From the NCBI RefSeq assembly GCF_938039775.1, contig NZ_CALHTQ010000073.1, positions 1-16,932 of the forward strand: a stretch of 16,932 bases of DNA, given 5' to 3'. Made by a program: the position numbers and the translations under genes. Of the stretch, positions 1 to 7,748 are shown piece after piece (position 1 is the stretch's first letter; each line of letters opens with the position of its first letter). Below the pieces are notes generated by a model. That model was not told where the DNA came from. It made no database searches and saw only the letters and a program-made list of their open reading frames with translations. Origin of the DNA: an uncultured Mogibacterium sp. Its GTDB lineage: Bacteria; Bacillota_A; Clostridia; Peptostreptococcales; Anaerovoracaceae.

Positions 1-514
1 TGGCAATTCTGAACTCGATTACAGAATCAATAATCTCCTGATAGTACTTCTGTCTGTTGTCATCATCGTCAGCGAACATAAGCTCATCCATGATGTACCC
101 CGTATTATCAGGCAGGATTCTTCTAACCTTGGATCTGGTGTACTTATTAGAAACTGCCCTGCAGATGATAATTAGCCTATAAATAGCAGCGGAGCACCAA
201 GCATTGAAATCGTCTTCATTAGACTCGCGCCTCTTAAGCTCATTTATCGGATCATAGATAAGAGCAGCCAGCTGCTCTCTATCTGTTGCGCTTAGTATAG
301 TTCCGAAATTCTCATCGATTTTCATCTTGATAGTTCCGGATGCACTGCGCACGAAATACTGGAACGCGTCGTATTCACCGTGAAGATCGCTCAGGAAGTA
401 TTCTGTACCCTTTGGCAGAGCAAGAATCGCTCTGAGGTTTACTATCTCAGCATTTACAGAACGATGATTAGGGTACTTTTGAGCTAGCATCTCGAGATAC
501 TTATTGTTAGACAT
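1..514 (-). CDS. fbp: Fructose-1,6-bisphosphatase class III, N-terminal part (runs off left edge)
   Basis: The first 171 codons are present; the rest lies beyond position 1. Members of this Firmicutes family are about 650 residues long and hydrolyse fructose-1,6-bisphosphate to fructose-6-phosphate in gluconeogenesis. The call rests on the N-terminal block YFLSDLHGEYDAF (about residues 39-51), which carries the DxHGE metal-binding motif of calcineurin-like phosphoesterases, followed by an SGT-IKMKI stretch typical of class III enzymes. The start is ATG at 514, with GGAGGA a few bases upstream inside the end of murA. The two genes overlap by 8 bases (507-514), so translation is probably coupled. 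No frame break is seen in the visible part. The protein family is recognised from memory; the overlap and motif are read directly. Confidence 0.88.
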   Translation of the reverse strand, partial: MSNNKYLEMLAQKYPNHRSVNAEIVNLRAILALPKGTEYFLSDLHGEYDAFQYFVRSASGTIKMKIDENFGTILSATDREQLAALIYDPINELKRRESNEDDFNAWCSAAIYRLIIICRAVSNKYTRSKVRRILPDNTGYIMDELMFADDDDNRQKYYQEIIDSVIEFRIA

Positions 515-1790
515 CGTGTTCCTCCACTCTCATGAGGTCTGCACCTAAATTCTTGAATTTGCCTACAAAGTCTTCATATCCTCTTTCGATATGATAAATC
601 TCACTAACCTCTGTCGTTCCAGTCGCTACAAGTCCAGCAAGAACCATCGCCGCGCCCGCACGGAGGTCTGTCGATCTAACTTTTGCACCGTGAAGCTGTT
701 TACCACCTGGAATTGTTGCTTCTCTGCTGTTATCTGCCGAGATATCTGCGCCCATACGGTTTAGCTCAACTACATGCATGAATCTATTTTCAAAAACTGT
801 CTCTCTTACCACACTAGTTCCCTCAACAGTGGTCAGGAACGCCATGAACGGTGACTGAATATCTGTCGGGAATCCTGGGTACGGAAGTGTCTTGATATCT
901 GTAGCAACAAGGTTTCCTTCAGTTGCATCTACGAGCACGCCATGGTCTTCAATGTCAACTCTAACGCCACACTCCTTGAGCTTAGCAATTATCGGTCTTA
1001 CGTGTCCAGGGATACAATTCTTGATAAGAACTTTTCCTCTAGTAATCGCTGCTGCAAGCATGAAAGTACCGCACTCAATTCTGTCCGGAATTACTGTATG
1101 GATAGCGCCTGAAAGTCCTTCAACTCCCGTGATACGGATAGTATCTGTACCCGCACCCTTAATCTTGGCACCCATCTTGTTGAGCATATTTGCCAAATCT
1201 ACAATCTCTGGCTCCTTAGCCGCATTCTCGAGAATTGTTGGTCCCTTAGCTAGAGCCGCTGCCATAAGAATATTCTCTGTTGCGCCAACACTAGGAAAAT
1301 CAAGATAGATAGCATCACCAACCAGTCCACCTTCTGGAGCCTCGACAATTATGCATGAATGCTCTAAGTCCTCTGTAACTGTCGCACCAAGTGCTTTAAA
1401 CCCCTTGAGATGAAGGTCAATCGGTCTCTTGCCGATTGTGCATCCTCCTGGAAGCGGCATCACTACCTTGCCACACCTTGCAAGCAACGGTCCCATAGCC
1501 ATAGTCGAAGCTCTCATCTGTGATACTAGCTCCGCATCTCCTTCTACAGTAGTAATCTCAGCTGCACTAACCGACAGCCTACCTGGACTGGGCATTGATA
1601 CGACAGCACCAAAGCTCTCTAGCATTTTGCGCATAACCAATACGTCTGACAAATCTGGAACGTCGTCAATCACACATATGTCCGGTGTCAACAGAGTCGC
1701 TGCCATAAGTGGAAGAACCGCATTCTTCGCACCGCTAATTTTAACCTCTCCCTCTAAAGGTCCACTGTTGTTAACTAGTATCTTTGCCAC
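507..1790 (-). CDS. murA: UDP-N-acetylglucosamine 1-carboxyvinyltransferase MurA
   Basis: Transfers enolpyruvate from phosphoenolpyruvate to UDP-GlcNAc, the first committed step of peptidoglycan synthesis in the cytoplasm. From the chosen start the protein is 427 residues, normal for the family. Visible landmarks are SGAKNAV (Lys22/Asn23), MRAS (Arg93), the active-site loop PGGCTIGKRP with catalytic Cys117 (the fosfomycin target), FPTDIQSPF with Asp310, and DLRAGAA near the C-terminus. I start it at GTG 1790 rather than the in-frame ATG at 1835. An AAGGAG lies 8 bases before the GTG, and homologues begin with this segment. It is the middle gene of a DUF948-like/murA/fbp operon. Many Firmicutes carry two MurA paralogues; which one this is cannot be told here. 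Confidence 0.95.
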   Translation of the reverse strand: MAKILVNNSGPLEGEVKISGAKNAVLPLMAATLLTPDICVIDDVPDLSDVLVMRKMLESFGAVVSMPSPGRLSVSAAEITTVEGDAELVSQMRASTMAMGPLLARCGKVVMPLPGGCTIGKRPIDLHLKGFKALGATVTEDLEHSCIIVEAPEGGLVGDAIYLDFPSVGATENILMAAALAKGPTILENAAKEPEIVDLANMLNKMGAKIKGAGTDTIRITGVEGLSGAIHTVIPDRIECGTFMLAAAITRGKVLIKNCIPGHVRPIIAKLKECGVRVDIEDHGVLVDATEGNLVATDIKTLPYPGFPTDIQSPFMAFLTTVEGTSVVRETVFENRFMHVVELNRMGADISADNSREATIPGGKQLHGAKVRSTDLRAGAAMVLAGLVATGTTEVSEIYHIERGYEDFVGKFKNLGADLMRVEEHDV

Positions 1791-1798
1791 TGAAAATT

Positions 1799-1804
1799 CT
1801 CCTT
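1799..1804 (-). promoter_or_regulatory. Ribosome binding site fixing the murA start
   Basis: AAGGAG on the minus strand, 8 bases before GTG 1790. It lies inside the longest open frame (which begins at ATG 1835) and argues for the shorter, family-like N-terminus. Confidence 0.75.
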
Positions 1805-1860
1805 GATAAATAGTGATAGAGATGCCGTAAAGCATCTCTTAAATAATTACGTATATAACT

Positions 1861-2259
1861 TTATCTGCGTCTTTTCTTGCGAATTTTATTAGGACGCTCA
1901 TAGTTCATATCGTCCACCTCATATCTATTCGCACGCTTCTTAGACTTTTTGCTAAATGACTTGAGTGCCCCAGCCGCAGTCCCCACATTGCCCGCAGTCC
2001 TGATAATGGATCGGTTCTCGTTGATTTTATCACTCACACTTGTAAACATATCAATCGCATGGTCGATTTGTCCGTCCACCTGCTCCGTTCTCGCCGCAGC
2101 AATCGTGGTCATCCTCTTAGTATCAGCTAGAAGCTCATCCACGTTTCTAAGTGTGTCAGCTAACTTGATAGCCAATCTAATCAAAAAGATTATGAGTATA
2201 AATAATGCGATAAGCACTAGTAATATTGCTGCCTGCTTGATGTCTAATGAGACTCTCAT
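1861..2259 (-). CDS. Small DUF948-like membrane protein
   Basis: A protein of about 132 residues of unknown function. It has one long hydrophobic segment at about residues 9-32, then a helical stretch rich in charged and small residues (about 33-100), and ends in a strongly basic tail (KKSKKR and RKKRRR). Single-pass N-terminal membrane proteins of this shape in Firmicutes are often annotated DUF948 (general-stress YtxG-like); I place it there by architecture only. Two adjacent ATG codons (2262 and 2259) follow an AGGAGG. The second has the better 5-base spacing and is used here. It is the first gene of the operon with murA and fbp, which suggests an envelope role, but nothing in the sequence shows a biochemical activity. 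Confidence 0.7.
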   Translation of the reverse strand: MRVSLDIKQAAILLVLIALFILIIFLIRLAIKLADTLRNVDELLADTKRMTTIAAARTEQVDGQIDHAIDMFTSVSDKINENRSIIRTAGNVGTAAGALKSFSKKSKKRANRYEVDDMNYERPNKIRKKRRR

Positions 2260-2293
2260 CATTCCCTCCTTCTACTCTATGTGTAGTATTTAA

Positions 2294-2322
2294 ATTATAC
2301 CTTAGGCATATTATATGTTCAA
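2294..2322 (-). promoter_or_regulatory. Sigma-A-type promoter for the DUF948-like/murA/fbp operon
   Basis: On the minus strand TTGAAC (2317-2322), a 17-base spacer, and a perfect TATAAT (2294-2299). Transcription would begin near 2287, about 28 bases before the first gene. Spacing and -10 are ideal; the -35 matches consensus at 4 of 6 positions. Confidence 0.7.
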
Positions 2323-2384
2323 TCTTATAAATATTTCAGCCGAATATACATGCAGATATGATGATATAAATCACATTGTCCAGT

Positions 2385-3131
2385 CTACAAATATATGCGC
2401 TTTATCAAATCCGTATAGTCTGCTCCATCAGGATTGTAGACAGCTATCTCGGGTAGCATCTTGAGATCAGGCTTTGCCCCTGCCACTGCATGGATGAGAA
2501 CCAGATTGGCTGGTTCTCCGCTACTCGGTACGACGAGCTGCAGCTCCTTGGGTTCTAGCGCTGCTGCTCGTAGAGCTTCGCTGATGTCCGGCAGGCGCGA
2601 TGGTCTGTGGATCATGTAGAAGTCGCCGCCGGGCTTCAGAATTCGGCTAGCACATTTAGCAAATTCCACGATGCTGGCTGTCGTCTCGTGACGTGCTATA
2701 AACTTAGATTCATCTTCATTTGGAATGCCTGATCCTCGCCTGAAATACGGCGGATTAGTCACTACTGTGTCGAATGAATTTTCGTAACCTTCCAGTTCTG
2801 AAATCTCTGCAAGCACAAAGCTTATGCGGTTCTCTAGTTTATTCATAGCACAGCCACGCTCTGCTCTTCCTAGTGACACAGGATTCTTCTCAAATCCCAC
2901 AACCTCAGATAGAGGAATCTTGTGCGCCAGTATGAATGGAATTATTCCGTTGCCAGTTCCAAGATCAGCAACACGCATCTTGAGCCTACTCTTGATAGGT
3001 TTCGCACCAGTATCACCGCTGGCAAAGGCTGCCAGAAGCACAGCATCAACGCCATAGCTAAAGCCATCACCCTGTACCACTTTGAAGCCTCCCATGCCTA
3101 TCTCGTCGATTCGCTCTGGTTTTTTCTCCAT
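2385..3131 (-). CDS. TrmN6-like (YabB/YfiC-type) tRNA adenine-N6 methyltransferase
   Basis: An S-adenosylmethionine-dependent methyltransferase of 248 residues. The SAM-binding glycine motif is VADLGTGNG (residues 54-62), and the catalytic motif NPPY lies at 126-129; NPPY is the signature of amino-group (adenine N6) methylation. The N-terminal segment with GFSYGVDAVLLAAF matches the TrmN6/YabB family, which methylates adenine-37 of tRNA1(Val) in Escherichia coli. The substrate in this organism is inferred, not seen. It is last in the tmk-holB-ricT string, matching yabB in the Bacillus subtilis order. The gap to ricT is 48 bases. ATG 3131 is preceded by GAGGA about 10 bases upstream. No clear terminator follows; only AT-rich weak hairpins lie before the next promoter. 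Confidence 0.85.
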   Translation of the reverse strand: MEKKPERIDEIGMGGFKVVQGDGFSYGVDAVLLAAFASGDTGAKPIKSRLKMRVADLGTGNGIIPFILAHKIPLSEVVGFEKNPVSLGRAERGCAMNKLENRISFVLAEISELEGYENSFDTVVTNPPYFRRGSGIPNEDESKFIARHETTASIVEFAKCASRILKPGGDFYMIHRPSRLPDISEALRAAALEPKELQLVVPSSGEPANLVLIHAVAGAKPDLKMLPEIAVYNPDGADYTDLIKRIYL

Positions 3132-3179
3132 ATCCCTAAATCCTCACTAGAGTTTTATCAGATTATCCGGACTAATGAA

Positions 3180-4097
3180 CTAATCGCGCGTTAGCTCCTT
3201 GATTTCCTTCAAAGTCTCTTCATCGAGATCGCCTAAATCATCATTCTTCTTATGGCGATGTTTCTTGTCTATAAGTTTGATTTCTTTCTTAAAATAGATG
3301 TTGTAGTCAGGTCCTAGAGTATCCTCTCCAGTCTCATTGTCCTCAACGATAAGTCTAGCTGTCACCTTACCGTTAAATAAATCTACATTTATAACTTTAG
3401 CTATTCCGTCCGGCGTTTCAATACGCTCTCCCTCGTTAGGCATACCCTTGCGAAGTTCCTGATATGTCTTATTCTCGAAGTTCAGACAGCACATGAGTCT
3501 ACCGCAAGTACCAGATATCTTGGATGGGTTGAGCGAAAGATTCTGCTGCTTTGCCATCTTGATTGAAACAGGCTGGAAATCGCTTAGCCACTTACTACAG
3601 CATAGTGGTCTGCCGCAAATTCCTATACCTCCGAGCATCTTTGCCTCATCTCTAACACCTATTTGACGAAGCTCTATTCTCATCTTGAACTGCGATGCGA
3701 GATCTTTTACAAGCCCTCTGAAATCAATTCTTCCATCCGCTGAAAAATAGAATATAACCTTAGTTCCGTCGATTGTAAACTCAGCATCTACGAGCTTCAT
3801 ATCTAACTTATGCTGTATGATTTTCTCCTCGCAGACCTTCATAGCCTCACCTCTCTTGGCTAAATTGTCCTTATATCTCTGGATATCTTCCTTGGAAGCC
3901 TTACGCTCTACTCCCTTGAGCGGAGCTACAAGTTCACTCTCCTCAATCTCACAGTTTGCAATTGAGACATGTCCGAGTTCCATACCCCTAGCAGTTTCCA
4001 CGATTACTAGTTCACCTAGTTCATAGCTAACACCTGCTGGATCGAAGTAATATGTCTTGTTGGCTTTCATGAAGCCTACACCTATGATTTCTACCAT
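3180..4097 (-). CDS. ricT: RicT/YaaT PSP1-domain protein
   Basis: A PSP1-domain protein of 305 residues. In Bacillus subtilis, RicT (YaaT) joins RicA and RicF in an iron-sulfur complex that helps RNase Y process mRNAs and influences sporulation and biofilm phosphorelay. The sequence shows the family's cysteine sets: CGRPLCC (Cys161, 166, 167) and CGRLMCC (Cys198, 203, 204), the likely cluster ligands. The C-terminal tail (about residues 275-305) is highly charged and looks disordered. The start at ATG 4097 has AAGGG about 11 bases upstream. It sits between holB and the TrmN6-like gene as in Bacillus; yabA, which lies between ricT and yabB there, is absent. Family assignment is firm; the RNase Y role is carried over from Bacillus. 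Confidence 0.93.
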   Translation of the reverse strand: MVEIIGVGFMKANKTYYFDPAGVSYELGELVIVETARGMELGHVSIANCEIEESELVAPLKGVERKASKEDIQRYKDNLAKRGEAMKVCEEKIIQHKLDMKLVDAEFTIDGTKVIFYFSADGRIDFRGLVKDLASQFKMRIELRQIGVRDEAKMLGGIGICGRPLCCSKWLSDFQPVSIKMAKQQNLSLNPSKISGTCGRLMCCLNFENKTYQELRKGMPNEGERIETPDGIAKVINVDLFNGKVTARLIVEDNETGEDTLGPDYNIYFKKEIKLIDKKHRHKKNDDLGDLDEETLKEIKELTRD

Positions 4098-4161
4098 CTA
4101 TAAATTTCCCTTCTTACTTATCTATTTAAAACCAAATACTATGTATCTGAGTTATTTACTT

Positions 4162-4944
4162 TTATCGTTTAATCCTATTAAGAAATAAAGAGTTAAGTGC
4201 GTAGTCTGGACTCATACCTCGCTTGATATTGATTCTCTCATCTTCGACTTGATCAATCATCTGCAGAATTGCTCCGGCATCTTGTGGCAATCTACTGCCA
4301 CCAAGTAACCTTTCATGCAAATTCTGCTCTAGTGCGTCGAGGAACTTGAACGCCTCCTCGTTGCTTCTGAAATTTTTCTTGATGATGTTACGCACCTTGA
4401 AGAAGTACGTCTTCCCAAACCACTCTTTCATCAGCTCCTCAACACTATCAGAATTAGTGCAGTCTTGGTATCCCTCATTGACCCTTACCTCAACACATCT
4501 AGACCTAACGGTTGGTAGCAACGACTCTTTGTTGTCGGTGGCTAAGATTATAACTGTCCCAGGATATGGCTCTTCCAAGGTCTTGAGAAGTTTGTTCTGA
4601 ACTATCTCACTGAGCCTCTCCGCATTGTCGATAACACCAACATTGCGTTCTCCATACGGTCTCATTCCTAGTCGCTCTATCATGGCAGTTGCATCGACAG
4701 TTTTGTAAGTCTCTTTACCACTCTGCTGCATGAAGAATAAGTCTTCATGAGTACCCCCATTAACCCTAGTACACGCTGGGCAGGTTCCACATGCATGTCC
4801 AGATATATCGGTGTTAGGGCATATTATGTCCTTGGCAAATCTTCTGATATATTCGCTACGCTGTTCTCCGTTTCGTCCTTCTAGTATGTATGCATGTGCG
4901 TATTCCCGTGCCATATCTCTCCCATATCCTCTGATAGCTGCCAT
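4162..4944 (-). CDS. holB: DNA polymerase III delta-prime subunit (clamp loader)
   Basis: A clamp-loader subunit of 260 residues, shorter than the usual 300-330. The N-terminal AAA+ part has AHAYILEG (about 16-23) but no GKS/T Walker A, as expected for delta-prime, which does not hydrolyse ATP. A four-cysteine zinc module is visible (Cys42, 52, 55, 58), followed by LLKTLEEP (119-126) and the SRC motif (148-150) that reaches across to the neighbouring ATPase. The C-terminal collar domain seems shortened. The start at ATG 4944 has a weak AGGCGG; the in-frame ATG ten codons later (4914) has GGGAGAG close by and is a real alternative. It lies 24 bases after tmk, the classic Firmicutes neighbourhood. 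Confidence 0.88.
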   Translation of the reverse strand: MAAIRGYGRDMAREYAHAYILEGRNGEQRSEYIRRFAKDIICPNTDISGHACGTCPACTRVNGGTHEDLFFMQQSGKETYKTVDATAMIERLGMRPYGERNVGVIDNAERLSEIVQNKLLKTLEEPYPGTVIILATDNKESLLPTVRSRCVEVRVNEGYQDCTNSDSVEELMKEWFGKTYFFKVRNIIKKNFRSNEEAFKFLDALEQNLHERLLGGSRLPQDAGAILQMIDQVEDERINIKRGMSPDYALNSLFLNRIKR

Positions 4945-4968
4945 AAGTAGCCGCCTGTTCGACTCCCT

Positions 4969-5580
4969 CTATAGAGACTCAAGCTTCGAATATATATCTT
5001 CTTTAATCTCTTCAATCGTCCTCGTCGCATCAATCCTTACCATTCTTTTAGGATGATTCTCGCAAAGCGCTTTATACCCTTCATATACGCGATAATGAAA
5101 ATCAAGCTTCTGCTGTTCGAGTCTGTCCCTTACATCTTTGCCAATTCTTGATCTACCAACCTCTGGATCTAGATCCATGAAGAAGGTAACATCAGGTTCA
5201 AGTCCGCATGTAGCATACCTGTTCACCTCTCCTACCTGGTCTCCAAGGTTCCTACCATATCCCTGATACGCAATGCTCGAATCTACAAATCTGTCACAGA
5301 TTACAACCGCACCTCTCTCCAGTGCAGGTCTTATCTTCTCTGAAACGTGTTGGGCTCTTGCTGCCGCATAGATAAACATCTCTGTGATATCGTCCATCTC
5401 ATCATTATCATTGTCTAAAACGATATTGCGGAGCTTCTCGCTAATAGACGTACCGCCAGGCTCTCGGGATACTACGACTTCCCTTCCTGCATTTACAAAA
5501 TACGACTTAATATTTTCAACCTGTGTGCTTTTACCGGAGCCATCTGGCCCTTCAAGCGTTATAAAAATTCCCTTTGGCAC
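4969..5580 (-). CDS. tmk: Thymidylate kinase
   Basis: Phosphorylates dTMP to dTDP with ATP, an essential step toward dTTP. The 203-residue length is normal. Visible motifs are the P-loop GPDGSGKST (residues 11-19), REPGGT (39-44) and DRFVDSSIAYQG (96-107, the DRY/DRF nucleoside-binding segment). A lid-like RxxxR segment follows near RDRLEQQ. The start codon is GTG at 5580, with GAGGTG about 5 bases upstream. Only 9 bases separate it from the small membrane-protein gene before it, so both are transcribed together. It heads the conserved tmk-holB-ricT-trmN6 string. In Bacillus, darA (yaaQ) and yaaR lie between tmk and holB; they are missing here. Confidence 0.96.
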   Translation of the reverse strand: MPKGIFITLEGPDGSGKSTQVENIKSYFVNAGREVVVSREPGGTSISEKLRNIVLDNDNDEMDDITEMFIYAAARAQHVSEKIRPALERGAVVICDRFVDSSIAYQGYGRNLGDQVGEVNRYATCGLEPDVTFFMDLDPEVGRSRIGKDVRDRLEQQKLDFHYRVYEGYKALCENHPKRMVRIDATRTIEEIKEDIYSKLESL

Positions 5581-5589
5581 TATGCACCT

Positions 5590-5814
5590 CTATCTATGTG
5601 TGTTTCTATCTGATTGTTCTATCGGATCTGGAATGTGGATTGTAAATCCCTTTTCTCTATTTTTTTTGCGCTCGGCTGCATTACGCTTCTCAGCAGCTTG
5701 ATTAGCCTGCTTCTTACCACTCACTGTCAAGAAGTAGTCTGCAAGCAGATACCTTCCAAGGACAGCCATAGGTATAGTTAGTAGCAGAGCCAATATGTAT
5801 TTGAACAATATCAT
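5590..5814 (-). CDS. Small single-pass membrane protein, unknown function
   Basis: A 74-residue protein I do not recognise. Residues about 4-28 form a hydrophobic membrane segment. A hydrophilic tail follows, rich in Lys, Arg, Glu and Ala (KKQANQAAEKRNAAERKKNRE), which is predicted helical and probably cytoplasmic. I start it at ATG 5814, because GGAAGGAAGG lies 5 bases upstream of that codon; the longer frame from GTG 5832 would bury this site in coding sequence. It is the first gene downstream of the extended -10 promoter near 5875 and directly precedes tmk. No catalytic motif is visible. It may simply be a short membrane-associated protein specific to this lineage. Confidence 0.6.
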   Translation of the reverse strand: MILFKYILALLLTIPMAVLGRYLLADYFLTVSGKKQANQAAEKRNAAERKKNREKGFTIHIPDPIEQSDRNTHR

Positions 5815-5819
5815 AAGGG

Positions 5820-5827
5820 CCTTCCTT
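5820..5827 (-). promoter_or_regulatory. Ribosome binding site fixing the start of the 74-residue protein
   Basis: AAGGAAGG on the minus strand ends 5 bases before ATG 5814. It overlaps codons of the longer GTG-initiated frame, which makes the shorter start the better choice. Confidence 0.65.
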
Positions 5828-5869
5828 CCCACACTTTGTGCATCATAATTTCACATTTATACAGAGTGT

Positions 5870-5878
5870 ATTATACCA
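5870..5878 (-). promoter_or_regulatory. Extended -10 promoter for the tmk operon
   Basis: On the minus strand TGG-TATAAT: a perfect -10 hexamer (5870-5875) with the TGn extension (5876-5878). The expected -35 position is poor, which is usual for extended -10 promoters. Transcription would start near 5863, leaving a leader of about 49 bases before ATG 5814. Confidence 0.65.
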
Positions 5879-5887
5879 TAATATGGT
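5875..5887. repeat. 13-base palindrome overlapping the tmk-operon promoter
   Basis: ACCATA-A-TATGGT, six-base perfect arms around one base. It covers the TGn extension and the spacer upstream of the -10. It could be an operator half-overlapping RNA polymerase contacts, or chance in AT-rich DNA; nothing else supports a regulator. Confidence 0.35.
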
Positions 5888-5966
5888 GGAATATACAGTT
5901 TTCATGAAGTGTCTTTTTAGCAAAAACATGAATAAGCTCATGACAGTATTCCTTGTACTTCTATTC

Positions 5967-5996
5967 TTATCAAAATAAGTTAGGTCTATGTATACT
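5967..5996 (+). promoter_or_regulatory. Possible promoter for gltX
   Basis: TTATCA (5967-5972), an 18-base spacer and TATACT (5991-5996) upstream of gltX. Transcription would start near 6003, giving a leader of about 67 bases. The match is moderate (4/6 and 5/6). The leader has no T-box element: it is too short and lacks the conserved GGGTGGNACC-type sequence. Confidence 0.4.
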
Positions 5997-6032
5997 AGCT
6001 ACCCTACAACTAGAGTCGTTAATATGGTAAAC

Positions 6033-6048
6033 TTAATTAGTTAATTAG
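6033..6048 (+). repeat. Tandem TTAATTAG pair in the gltX leader
   Basis: Two adjacent copies of the 8-base sequence TTAATTAG, ending 10 bases before the AGGAGG (6059-6064) of gltX. Possibly an AU-rich translation enhancer or a replication slip; no function can be assigned. Confidence 0.4.
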
Positions 6049-6070
6049 ATTTAAACGCAGGAGGATTAAT

Positions 6071-7747
6071 ATGAATTCAATTGAACTCAGCGAACTCATC
6101 TATCCTGAGATTGCAAGCGATACTGACTACGAAGCCATGTACCCTAAGCGTAATCTCCCGGAAGGCGCTAAAGTTACAAGACTCGGTCCAAGCCCAACTG
6201 GATTTATCCATCTCGGAAACCTATACGGAGCTTTTATAGACGAGAGACTCGCTCACCAGAGCAACGGTGTTTTTTACCTCAGAATTGAGGACACTGATGA
6301 TAAGAGATTTGTCGAAAATGCTGTAGAAACAATCATCTCGTCTCTAGCATTCTTCGGAATCAAGTTTGACGAAGGTGTCACTGAACATGGCGATGTAGGT
6401 AGCTACGGCGATTATACACAGAGCCACCGCGGAGAAATATATAGATTTTATGCCAAGAAGCTACTCGCTGAAGGCAAAGCATACCCTTGTTTCCTAACAG
6501 AAGAAGAAATCAGTGCTATAAGAGAGAAGCAGGAACAGGAGAAGCTTGCACCTGGAATCTACGCAGGTTGGTCAAAGTACAGAGACTGGGATAAAGATCC
6601 AGAGGTTGAAAAGCTCGTTGCTGACCATATCAAGGCTGGCACTCCATTTGTAATTAGACTTAAATCAGCTGGCACACCTAACGCTGTCGGCGAAGATATC
6701 AAGAGAAATAAAGTTGTCGACGGAATCAGAGGTACTCTCGATGTGCCTGAAAATTTCCAGGATATTGTAATCGTAAAGACTACAGGTATTCCTACTTATC
6801 ATTTTGCTCATGCTATCGATGATCATCTGATGAGGACAACTCACGTTATACGAGGCGAGGAATGGCTGCCATCACTACCGATTCACGTTGAGCTTTTTGA
6901 CAAGCTTGGCTTTGAGCTTCCAGTTTATTGCCATACTGCTCAGCTGATGAAAATTGGAGAAGACGGCAACAAGAGAAAGCTCTCTAAGCGCAAGGACCCC
7001 GAGCTTTCCCTAGATTATTACAGAGATCAGGGATACCACCCCGCTGCAGTTAGAGAATACCTCCTCACCATTCTTAACTCAAACTACGAGGAATGGCGTA
7101 TGGAAAATCCAGAGGCAGATATCAACGAGTTCAATTTCACTACCGAGAAAATGAGCAACTCAGGCGCACTTTTCGACCTTGATAAGCTTAACGACGTTAG
7201 TAAGGAAGCTATGCTGCATATCCCGGCTGCCGAAATTGCTGAGTTCTTAAAGGCATGGTCTCTCGAGTTTGCCCCTGAATACGGATACGTGTTTGAGGAT
7301 ATGGATTTCCTTATTAAGATTCTTGACCTTGGAAGAGATGAGAAGAAGCCACGTAAGGACCTTGTGTATGCGAGACAGATTATGGATTTTATCAGCTACT
7401 TCTTCGATCAGAGCTTCACGATTATCGATGAAGTGCCTGCTGAAGCTTCTGATGACAAGGTTCAGATTCTAGAATCTTACCTGTCCTCCTACAACCATGC
7501 CGATACTCAGGAAGAGTGGTTCAATAAGATTAGAGAAATCGCAACTAAACTCGGATATGCCGCTAAGCCTAAGGACTTTAAGAAGAACCCTGATGATTAC
7601 AAGGGACATGTAGGTCACGTTAGTACAGTTATCAGACTTGCTCTCGTTGGTCGTGCTCAGTCACCTGATGTGTGGGCAATTCAGCAGATAATGGGCGAAG
7701 ATATGGTTAGAGACAGAATCAACCGAATGATAGAAGAGGAGAAATAA
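6071..7747 (+). CDS. gltX: Glutamyl-tRNA synthetase (class I)
   Basis: Charges tRNA with glutamate in the cytoplasm. The 558-residue protein shows the class I signatures: GPSPTGFIHLGN (residues 39-50, HIGH box as HLGN) and KLSKRK (303-308, the KMSKS box). Between them are GluRS blocks RIEDTDDKRF (71-80), YHFAHAIDDHLM and HVIRGEEWLPS. It differs from the usual 470-500-residue enzyme in two ways: about 35 extra residues before the catalytic core, and an expanded C-terminal half with a block reading SGALFDLDKLNDVSKE. This marks a clostridial subgroup I recall only loosely. Whether it also charges tRNA-Gln (with GatCAB) cannot be seen. The start has AGGAGG six bases upstream. The next gene begins one base after the stop. 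Confidence 0.93.
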   Translation: MNSIELSELIYPEIASDTDYEAMYPKRNLPEGAKVTRLGPSPTGFIHLGNLYGAFIDERLAHQSNGVFYLRIEDTDDKRFVENAVETIISSLAFFGIKFDEGVTEHGDVGSYGDYTQSHRGEIYRFYAKKLLAEGKAYPCFLTEEEISAIREKQEQEKLAPGIYAGWSKYRDWDKDPEVEKLVADHIKAGTPFVIRLKSAGTPNAVGEDIKRNKVVDGIRGTLDVPENFQDIVIVKTTGIPTYHFAHAIDDHLMRTTHVIRGEEWLPSLPIHVELFDKLGFELPVYCHTAQLMKIGEDGNKRKLSKRKDPELSLDYYRDQGYHPAAVREYLLTILNSNYEEWRMENPEADINEFNFTTEKMSNSGALFDLDKLNDVSKEAMLHIPAAEIAEFLKAWSLEFAPEYGYVFEDMDFLIKILDLGRDEKKPRKDLVYARQIMDFISYFFDQSFTIIDEVPAEASDDKVQILESYLSSYNHADTQEEWFNKIREIATKLGYAAKPKDFKKNPDDYKGHVGHVSTVIRLALVGRAQSPDVWAIQQIMGEDMVRDRINRMIEEEK

Positions 7748-7748
7748 A

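Noticed and set aside
1791..1835. Extra 15 residues at the murA N-terminus from ATG 1835
   Set aside because: A good ribosome binding site lies inside this segment before GTG 1790, and MurA proteins begin at the later residue.
2323..2384. Terminator after the TrmN6-like gene
   Set aside because: Only AT-rich, imperfect hairpins without a T-run; not enough to call.
5997..6070. T-box riboswitch before gltX
   Set aside because: The leader is under 80 bases and has neither the conserved T-box sequence nor a terminator hairpin.
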